Program-made: the position numbers and the translations under genes
Shown: piece after piece, positions 1 through 8,432 of the stretch
How positions within the stretch are numbered: the first letter of the stretch is position 1
How the letters are laid out: every line of letters begins with the position of its first letter
Assembly: GCA_045545595.1 (NCBI GenBank)
Contig: JAZQBG010000023.1
Location: forward strand, 3,338-67,337
Direction: 5' to 3'
Length of the DNA stretch: 64,000 nt
DNA from: SIG205 sp045545595
GTDB lineage: Bacteria; Bacillota_I; Bacilli_A; RF39; UBA660
The notes under the pieces: generated by a model
What the model was told of the DNA's origin: nothing
Seen by the model: the letters and a program-made list of their open reading frames with translations, nothing else
The model's database searches: none

Positions 1-536
1 GATGGGATAGTAATTCTATCAATGCCGTAGAAGTTGCTAAAATAATAGAAAAAGCTGGTGCTAGTGCGATAACTGTTCATCCTAGAACTAGAGCGCAAGG
101 TTATAGTGGTAAAGCAGATTGGAATATAATTAAACAAGTTAAAGAAACAGTTAATATACCAGTTATTGGTAATGGGGATATTAAAACTATCTATGATGCA
201 GAAAACATGTTAAAAGAAACAGGTTGTGATGCAGTCATGATAGGTAGAGGGGCACTAGGTAATCCTTGGTTTATTAATGAAGTATATGAATATATTGAAA
301 ATAACAATGTTATTGATAAGCCTACCAATAAAGATAAAATAGATATGGCTATTAAACATTTAAATTTATTATTAGAATACAACAATGAGAAAAAAGCAAT
401 ATTGGAAATGAGAAGTAATATTTGTTATTATCTAAAAGGCATTCCAAAGAGTACTGAAATAAAACAAGAAATATTTAAAGTGACTACTAAGGAAGAATTT
501 GTTAATATTTTAGAAAATTTTAAAAAAAGTTTATAA
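1..536 (+). CDS. dus: tRNA-dihydrouridine synthase (Dus), 5' end outside window
   Basis: This is the C-terminal part of a flavoenzyme that reduces uridine to dihydrouridine in tRNA. The reading frame is open from base 3 and carries the family motifs T-V-H-P-R-T-R, the segment I-P-V-I-G-N-G-D-I and the strongly conserved M-I-G-R-G-A-L-G-N-P-W-F of the TIM barrel, followed by the small C-terminal helical domain. It ends at a TAA, and a good terminator follows. The last 80 bases of the gene and about 40 bases of downstream sequence recur at 2191-2310. DusB-type is the likely subfamily, but the start is missing. Confidence 0.9.
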   Translation, partial: WDSNSINAVEVAKIIEKAGASAITVHPRTRAQGYSGKADWNIIKQVKETVNIPVIGNGDIKTIYDAENMLKETGCDAVMIGRGALGNPWFINEVYEYIENNNVIDKPTNKDKIDMAIKHLNLLLEYNNEKKAILEMRSNICYYLKGIPKSTEIKQEIFKVTTKEEFVNILENFKKSL

Positions 537-575
537 AAATTAAAGTCTAAATTAAAAATAATCTCGATTATATTG
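456..575 (+). repeat. Direct repeat copy 1: 3' end of dus
   Basis: About 120 bases covering the last codons of dus and the sequence just behind it. They match 2191-2310 with only a few differences. This copy is the original gene end; the other copy lies behind the inserted gene 698-2191. Confidence 0.9.
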
Positions 576-582
576 ATGAGAT

Positions 583-620
583 AAAAAAGTGTATTTTCAA
601 AAGGAAAATGCACTTTTTTA
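583..620 (+). terminator. Rho-independent terminator of dus
   Basis: An A-tract/T-tract hairpin: AAAAAAGTG at 583-591 pairs with CACTTTTTT at 611-619, and ATTTTC/GAAAAT extends the inner stem. The downstream repeat copy of the dus tail lacks this hairpin. Confidence 0.75.
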
Positions 621-643
621 AGTAATATTTTTATATCATTTGC

Positions 644-671
644 TTGATATATTTCAAATTTTTGCTATAAT
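644..671 (+). promoter_or_regulatory. Promoter of the inserted transglutaminase-like gene
   Basis: TTGATA at 644-649 and TATAAT at 666-671 are separated by 16 bases. The RBS AGGTGGG of the next gene follows. The inserted gene therefore carries its own promoter. Confidence 0.65.
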
Positions 672-697
672 ATAATAACTTTCAGGTGGGTGAAGTA

Positions 698-2191
698 ATG
701 ATACAAAGAAATAGTGTAAAAAGAATTATATCTTTATTACTTTTAGTATTTCAAATAAAAATCGCTGGGTCAATTTGCAATTTAGTAAATAATAAAGGTG
801 TAAAAAATTATAATAAGTTAATAGATAATTTTGCGGATTTTTTAATAGAAGAAAATATTACAAATCCTCAACACATATACGAATATTTTAATTACGTCGT
901 ATGGAATGGGTATTTATCAAAAGATCAAGAATTGATGTATTCAATAGATAGAAAAATTTATCTTGATAATCCTGGTATGAGTATAGCTTCAGGGAATGCA
1001 GTATGTTTAAATTATGCAGATATGTTATCTTGTGTATATAAGGAACTAGGATTTAATTCATATATGGCTATGTGTTATGTTGATGCAGATAATGTAAAAA
1101 TTGAAAAAATAAGAACCAATCAACAAATAGAAACAAAAGTTAATTCAGAAGCTGAAGAAGGAATAATTTTTGATAATTTTGTAGTTAACAATTTAACTAA
1201 ATTGTTAGGTAATCATGCAGTAACTTGTGTTGAATATAATGGTGAATTATATATTTTCGATCCAACTAATTTAGTATATTTGAATAAAACTAATTTTAAT
1301 GATATTAATATAGTTAATGGTAGTGGTAAGTTTGATTTAAGATATTTTACCAGTTTGTTGTTTGATGATATAAATTTGTTTAAAGTTGTTCCTAGTACTA
1401 ATTCTAAAAATTATAAATTAGAAGTTATTAATAAACCAGAATTAGTAATTGATATAGATGCTTTAGAGAATTTTCACAATGAAAATAAAAACTTAATAAA
1501 TGAAATCGATAAAACAAATAAAAGAGGTACTAAAAGTGGTATTTTAGAAATTTTTATTTATCTTACTTTTGCATCTGAAATTTTAAAGTATTTCAAAAAG
1601 AGAATTAGAAAAATTGCTTTAAGAATTAAAAACAGCGACATAAAAGATATAAAGAATATTTCTAATGAATTAAGAAATTATTTTAAACAACATAATATAA
1701 TTACTGAATATGAAATATTAAAAAATTATGAATTAATAAACAAGGAATTGGGTATAAAAAATAGCATATCTGATGATTTATTAAGAAAAAGTATTTTAAC
1801 TATTAATAATCTAATAAATGACGATATATTTTATAATAATATTTTAATTGTATTATTAGATGAACTAGGTTATGAATCAAACGTATGTTATGTAAAAAAA
1901 TACGTTAATAATTTGCCAGCTGGAAATAGGGTGTTAATAAAATATAAAAGTGATTCTATGTATTATTACTACGATCCTGAAATTGGTGAATTGTTATACG
2001 AAGACGATAAAAAGATATTATGTTCTAAAAATAAAAAATACAAATATAAAAGTTGTTCTAAGCAGTATGAATTTAATACTTTAAACGGTAAAGAAGAAGT
2101 ACAAAATAAAATGAATGAAGAAAATATTTTATTAAACAAAAATAATCTTAACGAATTAAGGAAAAGTAAAATATTAAGAAAGGACAATTAG
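698..2191 (+). CDS. Transglutaminase-fold protein, membrane-associated, probably two-domain
   Basis: The protein has about 497 residues. ATG 698 is chosen because AGGTGGG lies seven bases upstream; a GTG at 686 is also in frame. A hydrophobic N-terminus (about residues 10-26) suggests a signal anchor. The first half shows a transglutaminase/protease-like triad: Cys about 103 in G-N-A-V-C-L-N-Y-A, His about 173 in G-N-H-A-V-T and Asp about 188 in I-F-D-P-T-N. A second hydrophobic stretch follows near residue 285. The last 130 residues look like a second, degenerate copy of the fold (L-D-E-L-G-Y-E-S, Y-Y-Y-D-P-E) without the Cys and His. The gene lies between two copies of the dus tail, so it was inserted. 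Substrate unknown. Confidence 0.6.
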   Translation: MIQRNSVKRIISLLLLVFQIKIAGSICNLVNNKGVKNYNKLIDNFADFLIEENITNPQHIYEYFNYVVWNGYLSKDQELMYSIDRKIYLDNPGMSIASGNAVCLNYADMLSCVYKELGFNSYMAMCYVDADNVKIEKIRTNQQIETKVNSEAEEGIIFDNFVVNNLTKLLGNHAVTCVEYNGELYIFDPTNLVYLNKTNFNDINIVNGSGKFDLRYFTSLLFDDINLFKVVPSTNSKNYKLEVINKPELVIDIDALENFHNENKNLINEIDKTNKRGTKSGILEIFIYLTFASEILKYFKKRIRKIALRIKNSDIKDIKNISNELRNYFKQHNIITEYEILKNYELINKELGIKNSISDDLLRKSILTINNLINDDIFYNNILIVLLDELGYESNVCYVKKYVNNLPAGNRVLIKYKSDSMYYYYDPEIGELLYEDDKKILCSKNKKYKYKSCSKQYEFNTLNGKEEVQNKMNEENILLNKNNLNELRKSKILRKDN

Positions 2192-2310
2192 AAGTAAAAC
2201 AAGAAATATTTAAAGTGACTACTAAGGAAGAATTTGTTAATATTTTAGAAAATTTTAAAAAAAGTTTGTAAAAAATAAAGTCTAAATTAAAAATAATCTC
2301 GATTATATTA
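2191..2310 (+). repeat. Direct repeat copy 2: duplicated dus 3' end
   Basis: This copy of 456-575 starts at the stop codon of the inserted gene and runs into the comEA leader. It holds the last 25 or so codons of dus, out of context, with the stop codon kept. It probably preserves the ancestral dus-comEA junction. Confidence 0.88.
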
Positions 2311-2331
2311 GTGAAAGGAGATTATTTTTTT

Positions 2332-3066
2332 ATGGAATTTTTAGAAAAATATAAGAAACATATAATCATTTCTAGTATTTTATTAGTATTTTTAATATTA
2401 TCTATTATCACCTATTATAAAACGTATAATGATAAAAAAGATAAGGAAGTAAAAGTAGCAGATGCAGTAGTTTTAGAAAAAGAGGAAGTAATGGAAACTG
2501 TTGAAGAGGTTACCGAAGATATAGTTATAACAGAAGAATACTATGTTGATATTAAGGGCGCAGTTACTAATCCTGGAGTTTATAAATTAAGTAGTGATTC
2601 TAGAGTTAATGATGTAGTAAACTTAGCAGGTGGAGTTACTATTGATGCTGATACTAGATGTATAAATTTAAGCAAAAAAATTAAAGATGAAATGGTTATA
2701 TATGTTTACACAAAACAAGAAGTAGATGAAATGTATAAGAAAGAAGAAAAGAAAGATGATAACGTTATTTTTAATAATGTTGTTAATAATGCTTATGTGG
2801 ATTATACTAATCCGGAAAGTGAAAGTGTTGATACTGATAGTAATTTGAACGATAACGAAGAAGTTGTTGTTGGTAAAATAAATATTAATACAGCTGATAT
2901 ATCACTTCTAACTACATTACCTAATATTGGAGAATCTAAAGCACAAGCAATAATTTCTAAAAGAGAAGAAAAAGGTAAATTTAATTCCATTGATGAACTT
3001 AAAGAAGTTAGTGGAATAGGTGACTCTACTTTTGAAAAGCTTAAAGATTTAATTACAGTAGAATGA
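2332..3066 (+). CDS. comEA: Competence protein ComEA, DNA receptor
   Basis: ComEA binds incoming double-stranded DNA at the outer face of the membrane during transformation. ATG 2332 is preferred over GTG 2311 because AAAGGAG precedes it. The roughly 244-residue product has one membrane segment (about 12-28), an SLBB domain (about 80-135, containing V-D-I-K-G-A-V-T-N-P-G-V-Y) and, after a variable linker, a C-terminal double helix-hairpin-helix DNA-binding domain (about 185-244; I-N-I-N-T-A, L-P-N-I-G, V-S-G-I-G). Its stop overlaps the comEC start by four bases (ATGA), so the two are translationally coupled. Confidence 0.93.
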   Translation: MEFLEKYKKHIIISSILLVFLILSIITYYKTYNDKKDKEVKVADAVVLEKEEVMETVEEVTEDIVITEEYYVDIKGAVTNPGVYKLSSDSRVNDVVNLAGGVTIDADTRCINLSKKIKDEMVIYVYTKQEVDEMYKKEEKKDDNVIFNNVVNNAYVDYTNPESESVDTDSNLNDNEEVVVGKININTADISLLTTLPNIGESKAQAIISKREEKGKFNSIDELKEVSGIGDSTFEKLKDLITVE

Positions 3067-5171
3067 TTAATATGTTAAAAAAAGATTATGTTTATTATTC
3101 AATATTGATAATAACTGTAATCTTTTCTGTTTTTAGAATATATGTATTTAAACCATCTTCAGTATATGCTGGTTATGAAACTACATTTGAAGGTGTTATT
3201 AAAGAAATAGAAGTAGATGGTAATAAATTAAGTGTTACATTAGATTCAGAGGAAAAATTAGTTGGAATGTATTATATTAAAACACTTGATGAAAAAAAGA
3301 TGTTAGAAAAGGATTTTAAGTTGGGTGATACAGTTAAGATAAACGGTACCTTAAATAAACCTAAAAATAATACTATACCTAATTTATTTAATTATAAAAA
3401 TTATTTATATAATAATGGTATATTTTGGACAGTTAATATTGATAATATAGAAAAAATTAAATCCAATGATAATGTGTTTTTAAATATTAAAAGTTATTTT
3501 ATAGATAGAATTGATAAAATTAAAAACACAAAAGAATATTTATACTCATTTATATTAGGTGATTCTAGTAAGATAGATTATAATATTAAAGATACATATC
3601 AAAATAATGGAATAAGTCATTTATTTGCCGTATCTGGTATGCATGTCTCATTGTTTATGGGAATGATTTTGTTTATATTAAAAAAATTAAAAGTTAAAGA
3701 TTTAATTAGTTATTTAGTATCAATTTCTTTTCTATTATTTTATATGTTTATTACTAACTTTTCACCGTCAATACTTAGAGCAGGTATTTTATTTATCCTA
3801 TTATCAATAAATAAGATATTTAAATTAAAAATTAAAACAATAAATATAATGATAATATTACTAGCTATAATTTTAATCATTAATCCATTTCTAATATTCA
3901 ATTTAGGTTTTCAATTTTCATACACTATTTCATTATTTTTAATCTTATTTCAAAATATTATTTCTAGACAAAATAATTATATTAAGCAACTACTAACTGT
4001 ATCATTTATTTCTTTTTTAGTCAGTTTACCAATATCTATATATAACTTTTATCAAATAAATATATTTGGAATATTACTCAATTTATTATTTGTTCCATTA
4101 GTTTCTTATGTGATATTTCCACTATCTATAATTACTTTCATTTGTCCGATATTTGATAATATACTTGTATATTTAATCAATATAATGGAATACCTATCTT
4201 TATTATTCAATAATGTAGATTTATTTAAAGTCATTTTAGCAAAACCACCGTTACTTATAGTTATGTTTTACTATTTAGTAATAATCTTTATTTTATATAA
4301 GTTTAATGAGAAAAAATATTGGTATATTTCAGTGTTAGTATTAATTATTTTTATTCATAGCAACATCTTGTTTTTAAATAATAATCATATGATAACTATT
4401 ATAGATGTAGGACAAGGTGATAGTATTTTAACTAAGTTATCAGATAACAAAGGCAGTATTCTAATCGATACTGGTGGTAAAATTAGTTATAACAAAGAAA
4501 ATTGGATGATATCTAATTCGAACAGTAGTATATCCAAAAACTCCCTAATACCATATTTTAAATCTATTGGAATTAAAAAATTGAATTACTTAATTATCAG
4601 TCATGGCGATTATGACCATATGGGAGAAGCAATTAATTTAGTAGAAAATTTTAAAGTTGAGAAAGTCATATTTAATTGTGGTGAGTTTAATGAACTAGAA
4701 CAGGATTTAATAAAAGTCTTAGATAAAAAGGAAATACCATATTATTCCTGTATCAAAGAACTAAATATAGATAATAATAAATTATATTTTCTCAATAATA
4801 AACTATATGATAACGAGAATAATAATTCAAGTGTTATATATACTGAACTTAATAATCATAAATTTTTATTTATGGGCGATGCTGGAGTAGAAGTAGAAGA
4901 AGACTTAATAGAAAAATATAATTTAAAAGATATAGATGTATTAAAAGTAGGGCATCATGGATCTAAAACAAGTAGTAGTAAAGAATTTATAAATGGGATT
5001 AATCCAAAATATTCAATTATTAGCGTTGGTAAAAACAATAGGTATGGACATCCAAATAAAGAAGTACTTAATAATCTAGAAAATTCAAAAATATATAGAA
5101 CAGATCAAGATGGAAGTATTATGTTTAAAATTAAAAATAGTAAATTAAAGATTGAGACTTGTAGTCCATAG
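3063..5171 (+). CDS. comEC: Competence channel protein ComEC
   Basis: ComEC forms the pore through which single-stranded DNA enters during transformation. The 702 residues show the usual order: an N-terminal membrane and OB-like part, the multi-spanning Competence domain (containing L-F-A-V-S-G-M-H-V) and a C-terminal metallo-beta-lactamase domain. The last has I-D-V-G-Q-G-D, S-H-G-D-Y-D-H-M-G, F-M-G-D-A-G and V-G-H-H-G-S-K-T-S. Length is normal and the gene looks intact. The region coding for the last 190 residues is duplicated at 6829-7408. The stop is followed directly by an RBS for an accessory gene. Confidence 0.95.
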   Translation: MINMLKKDYVYYSILIITVIFSVFRIYVFKPSSVYAGYETTFEGVIKEIEVDGNKLSVTLDSEEKLVGMYYIKTLDEKKMLEKDFKLGDTVKINGTLNKPKNNTIPNLFNYKNYLYNNGIFWTVNIDNIEKIKSNDNVFLNIKSYFIDRIDKIKNTKEYLYSFILGDSSKIDYNIKDTYQNNGISHLFAVSGMHVSLFMGMILFILKKLKVKDLISYLVSISFLLFYMFITNFSPSILRAGILFILLSINKIFKLKIKTINIMIILLAIILIINPFLIFNLGFQFSYTISLFLILFQNIISRQNNYIKQLLTVSFISFLVSLPISIYNFYQINIFGILLNLLFVPLVSYVIFPLSIITFICPIFDNILVYLINIMEYLSLLFNNVDLFKVILAKPPLLIVMFYYLVIIFILYKFNEKKYWYISVLVLIIFIHSNILFLNNNHMITIIDVGQGDSILTKLSDNKGSILIDTGGKISYNKENWMISNSNSSISKNSLIPYFKSIGIKKLNYLIISHGDYDHMGEAINLVENFKVEKVIFNCGEFNELEQDLIKVLDKKEIPYYSCIKELNIDNNKLYFLNNKLYDNENNNSSVIYTELNNHKFLFMGDAGVEVEEDLIEKYNLKDIDVLKVGHHGSKTSSSKEFINGINPKYSIISVGKNNRYGHPNKEVLNNLENSKIYRTDQDGSIMFKIKNSKLKIETCSP

Positions 5172-5182
5172 AAAGGAGTAAT

Positions 5183-6073
5183 ATGAATTATTATAATGAA
5201 ATAAAGAATAAAATAATTGATAATGAAATATATTCTAAAGTAAAAGACTATTCAAAAGAAAGACACAAAGTTATCACATATTTTGAAATAGGAAAATTAT
5301 TAAATGAAGTAGGAGGAAAATACGGAGATAATATTATAGAAGAATATTCTAAAAAGTTAGTTATTGAAGTTGGTAAAAAGTATAATAGAAGAACTTTATT
5401 TAGAATGAAGAAATTTTATAATGTATTTAGCAATGAGAAAGTGACAACAATGTTGACACAATTAACTTGGTCACATTATTTGCTATTATTATCTATAAGT
5501 GATTATGATGAAATAATATATTATATAAATATATCTAAAAATAATAATTTAACTCAAAGACAATTACAAGAAAAAATAAAAAGTAATGAATATAAAAGAA
5601 TACCTATTGAATCAAGAAATAAATTAAACAAAAATGAAATTCTTAGTCCAAACGATTTAATTCCTAATCCAATAATAATTAAAAATAGTTATAATTACGA
5701 AAATATATCAGAAAAAGCATTACAACGACTAATACTTGAGGATATTGCATCTTTTTTGAAAGAACTTGGGAATGGATTTACATTTATAGATAATGAATAT
5801 CAAATTAAATTTGGTAATAGATATAATTATATAGATTTACTTTTATATAATATTAAATACAAATGTTATGTAGTTGTTGAATTAAAAGTTACTGAACTTA
5901 AGAAAGAACATACAGGACAAATTATGACTTACATGAATTATATTGATAATAATATAAAAACTATTGAAGAAAATGATACAGTAGGAATTATCATTTGTAA
6001 ACAAGATAATGAATATGTTATAAAATATTGCTCTGATGATAGAATAATAGCTAGAGAATATGAATTAGTGTGA
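5183..6073 (+). CDS. YhcG-type (DUF1016) PD-(D/E)XK nuclease-domain protein
   Basis: The 296-residue protein has the two-part build of the YhcG/DUF1016 family. The N-terminal helical domain (about 1-140) contains W-S-H-Y-L-L-L-L. The C-terminal PD-(D/E)XK fold (about 165-290) has the probable catalytic residues in Y-I-D-L-L-L-Y and V-V-V-E-L-K-V, then the family G-Q-I-M-T-Y-M-N-Y. Such proteins are linked to mobile DNA and restriction-like or DNA-repair roles, but their biochemical function is not settled. The start follows GAAAGGAG directly behind comEC. The gene is part of the cargo between the two comEC tails. Confidence 0.85.
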   Translation: MNYYNEIKNKIIDNEIYSKVKDYSKERHKVITYFEIGKLLNEVGGKYGDNIIEEYSKKLVIEVGKKYNRRTLFRMKKFYNVFSNEKVTTMLTQLTWSHYLLLLSISDYDEIIYYINISKNNNLTQRQLQEKIKSNEYKRIPIESRNKLNKNEILSPNDLIPNPIIIKNSYNYENISEKALQRLILEDIASFLKELGNGFTFIDNEYQIKFGNRYNYIDLLLYNIKYKCYVVVELKVTELKKEHTGQIMTYMNYIDNNIKTIEENDTVGIIICKQDNEYVIKYCSDDRIIAREYELV

Positions 6074-6100
6074 TATAATATATATAGGATGTGATGGTAA

Positions 6101-6802
6101 GTGAATATTAATTTTTTTAAGAAAAAAGATAGTATGTCTGAAGAAGAAAAACAACTTTTGAAAATTTTTTGTTTTTTTTATGAGAATAACAAAAATTTAT
6201 TCGTAAATATTATCAGTAATCAAAAAGAAAAAAGAAAAATTATAAGTATAATATATAATTTGATGGGATTTTCAGAAAAACCTACCTTAAGCGATAATCA
6301 GGAAGAATTTATTAATAATCAAAAATTATATAGAGGGATTAGTGCTGAAAATAATGAATTATTATGTCAATATATTAATGAGTTTATTAATGGGGAACCA
6401 TTTTATGGAGGAAGAGCATCTATATATGGAACTGGTATTTATACAGTGCTTGGAAATGATAACAATGTTGCAAATAAATATGCTTCAGATGGTAATACAA
6501 ACGATTGTGGAATTGTTGTAGAATCTATATTATCAAAAGATTCAAAAACTATTGAGTATTCAAAAATAGATAGTATTAGAGAAAAGATAATTAACAGACT
6601 AAGAAAACTTTATTCAAATGAAATTATAAATTTTCTTGAAATATTGCAAGATGATGGTTTATTTTCAGCAATTCTAGGTTATGATGCAATATTTGTTGAA
6701 GACAAAAATTATATGGTTGTACTTAATAGGCAAAAAATGATAGTAAATTCTAATTCTATAAGTAATATAAAAGTTAATAATGAGAGTTATCCAAAAAGAT
6801 AA
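6101..6802 (+). CDS. Possible ADP-ribosyltransferase-fold protein
   Basis: The protein has 233 residues and probably a GTG start. I recognise no exact family. The central part resembles mono-ADP-ribosyltransferases: L-Y-R-G-I-S (about 76-81) could hold the first-strand Arg, G-G-R-A-S-I-Y-G-T-G-I-Y (about 102-113) resembles the S-T-S/G-x-G-I-Y segment, and G-Y-D-A-I followed by Y-M-V-V-L-N-R matches the C-terminal strands of such folds. A clear E-x-E catalytic motif is not visible. It lies 28 bases behind the YhcG-like nuclease and may be its partner. The fold is an inference. Confidence 0.4.
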   Translation: MNINFFKKKDSMSEEEKQLLKIFCFFYENNKNLFVNIISNQKEKRKIISIIYNLMGFSEKPTLSDNQEEFINNQKLYRGISAENNELLCQYINEFINGEPFYGGRASIYGTGIYTVLGNDNNVANKYASDGNTNDCGIVVESILSKDSKTIEYSKIDSIREKIINRLRKLYSNEIINFLEILQDDGLFSAILGYDAIFVEDKNYMVVLNRQKMIVNSNSISNIKVNNESYPKR

Positions 6803-6828
6803 TTCTTTTTTATTCGACTTACTTTTTG

Positions 6829-7408
6829 ACAATCACCACATGGAGATTACGATCATATGGGAGAAGCAATTAATTTAGTTAATAATTTTAAGGTGGAGAA
6901 AGTAATTTTTAATTGTGGACCATACAATGAATTAGAAAAAAATTTAATTAATGTTTTAGATAGAAAGAAAATATCTTATTATTCTTATATCAAAGAATTA
7001 AATATAGATAACAATAAACTATACTTTTTGAATAATAAAGACTATGGTAACGAAAATGATAATTCAAGTGTAATTTATACTGAACTAAATAATTATAAAT
7101 TTCTATTTATGGGTGATGCAGGAGTAAAAGTGGAAGAAGATTTAATTAGTAAATATAATTTTCAAGATATAGATGTTTTAAAAGTAGGTCATCATGGATC
7201 TAAGACAAGTAGTAATAAAGAGTTTATTAATGAAATAAATCCAAAATATTCAATAATAAGTGTAGGCAAGAACAACAGATACGGACATCCTAATAAGGAA
7301 GTATTAGAAATTTTAGAAGAATCAAAGATATATAGAACAGACGAGGATGGTAATATCATGTTTAAGATTAAAAATAATAAATTAGAGGTAGGGACATGTA
7401 GTCCATAG
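6829..7408 (+). pseudogene. Duplicated 3' fragment of comEC (beta-lactamase domain only)
   Basis: The fragment matches codons for the last 190 residues of comEC at roughly four identities in five residues. It starts abruptly in the S-H-G-D-Y-D-H-M-G motif (here S-P-H-G-D-Y-D-H-M-G) straight after an in-frame TGA at 6827-6829. It lacks the membrane pore, the first metal motif region and a credible RBS. An internal ATG at 6857 would give 183 residues but would leave out the metal-binding motif. It is best read as a remnant that marks the downstream edge of inserted cargo. The divergence suggests recombination with a related strain rather than a recent copying event. Confidence 0.85.
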
Positions 7409-7424
7409 AAAGGAAGATAATAAA

Positions 7425-8249
7425 ATGAATGAAATAAAAGAATATACAGAAAAAGTATTTGAAGATATTAAACATATTGATGAAAATGGTAATGAATATT
7501 GGTTAGCTAGAGAATTAATGACAGCATTAGAGTATAAAGAATGGAGAAAGTTTGATAAAGTAATTAAAAAAGCAATGGAGGCTTGTGTAGGAAGCAATTA
7601 CTATACTTTAGACCATTTTGTCTTTAAGGACAAAATGGTCAGTATTGGTTCAAATTCAGTTAGAAAAATTCAAGATTATAAATTATCAAGATATGCATGT
7701 TATTTAATAGTTCAAAACTGTAATCCAAGAATTAAAATAATTGCACTTGCTCAAACTTACTTTGCTATACAAACAAGGAAACAAGAACTGAGTGAAAAGG
7801 AATATAATGAATTAACTGAAGATGAAAAAAGATTATATAGAAGAAATCAAGCAAGAAAAGGTAATTACAACTTAAATAAAACAGCAGTTAATAGTGGAGT
7901 AAAAGACTTAGCTAGATTTCATAATGCTGGTTATAAAGGACTTTATAATGGTGAAACAGCAGATGGCATATTTAAAAGAAAAAAATTAAGATATAGAGAG
8001 GATATTCTGGATAATATGGGTAGTGAGGAACTTGCAAATAATATATTTAGAATTGCACAAACAGATGCTAAATTAAAAAGAGATAATGTAAATAACGAAT
8101 ATACTGCAAATTCTATTCATTATGAAGTAGGAAGAGAAGTAAGAAATAGTATTAAAAGATTAGGTGGAACAATGCCAGAAAATCTTCCAACGCCAGATAA
8201 AAGCTTAAAAGAATTAGAAAAAGAAAAGAAATTCAAAATAAAAAACTGA
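7425..8249 (+). CDS. dinD: DinD-like DNA-damage-inducible protein (BRO-N type)
   Basis: The 274-residue protein starts at ATG 7425 behind GAAAGGAAG. Its N-terminal BRO-like domain shows Y-W-L-A-R-E-L-M-T-A-L-E-Y and Y-K-L-S-R-Y-A-C-Y-L-I-V-Q-N. The middle holds the N-L-N-K-T-A and F-H-N-A-G-Y-K-G-L-Y-N-G segments typical of DinD. In Escherichia coli DinD is LexA-controlled and affects RecA filaments. No LexA box is visible directly upstream here. The gene follows the comEC remnant with the same spacing as the YhcG gene follows intact comEC, as if each cargo gene had been joined to a comEC end. Confidence 0.85.
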   Translation: MNEIKEYTEKVFEDIKHIDENGNEYWLARELMTALEYKEWRKFDKVIKKAMEACVGSNYYTLDHFVFKDKMVSIGSNSVRKIQDYKLSRYACYLIVQNCNPRIKIIALAQTYFAIQTRKQELSEKEYNELTEDEKRLYRRNQARKGNYNLNKTAVNSGVKDLARFHNAGYKGLYNGETADGIFKRKKLRYREDILDNMGSEELANNIFRIAQTDAKLKRDNVNNEYTANSIHYEVGREVRNSIKRLGGTMPENLPTPDKSLKELEKEKKFKIKN

Positions 8250-8338
8250 AAGAATAATATAAATTGTATCGTTAATAATAATTAATGTATTAAAAAAATA
8301 TCACATATATATAAATTAAACATAAGATATTATGAGGT

Positions 8339-8359
8339 ACGCTAACGTGTTTTTAGCGT
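8339..8359 (+). terminator. Weak hairpin downstream of dinD
   Basis: ACGCTA at 8339-8344 pairs with TAGCGT at 8354-8359, followed by an AT-rich stretch. This is a weak terminator candidate. Confidence 0.4.
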
Positions 8360-8370
8360 TTATATAGATT

Positions 8371-8393
8371 AAGAGACCAATTAGGTCTCTTTT
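8371..8393 (+). terminator. Rho-independent terminator before the ABC-F gene
   Basis: A perfect eight-base stem: AAGAGACC (8371-8378), loop AATTA, GGTCTCTT (8384-8391), then T residues. An extended -10 element for the next gene overlaps its tail. Confidence 0.8.
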
Positions 8394-8394
8394 G

Positions 8395-8403
8395 TGTTAT
8401 AAT
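8395..8403 (+). promoter_or_regulatory. Extended -10 promoter of the ABC-F gene
   Basis: TGTTATAAT combines a TG extension with a perfect TATAAT at 8398-8403. No good -35 is visible. The RBS AGAGGTG lies about 20 bases downstream. Confidence 0.55.
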
Positions 8404-8432
8404 AATTAGGTATATAAAAAGAGGTGTAATAT

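Noticed and set aside
6857..7408. Stand-alone metallo-beta-lactamase protein gene
   Set aside because: It is a copy of the comEC 3' end starting inside the metal motif, with no own RBS; better called a remnant.
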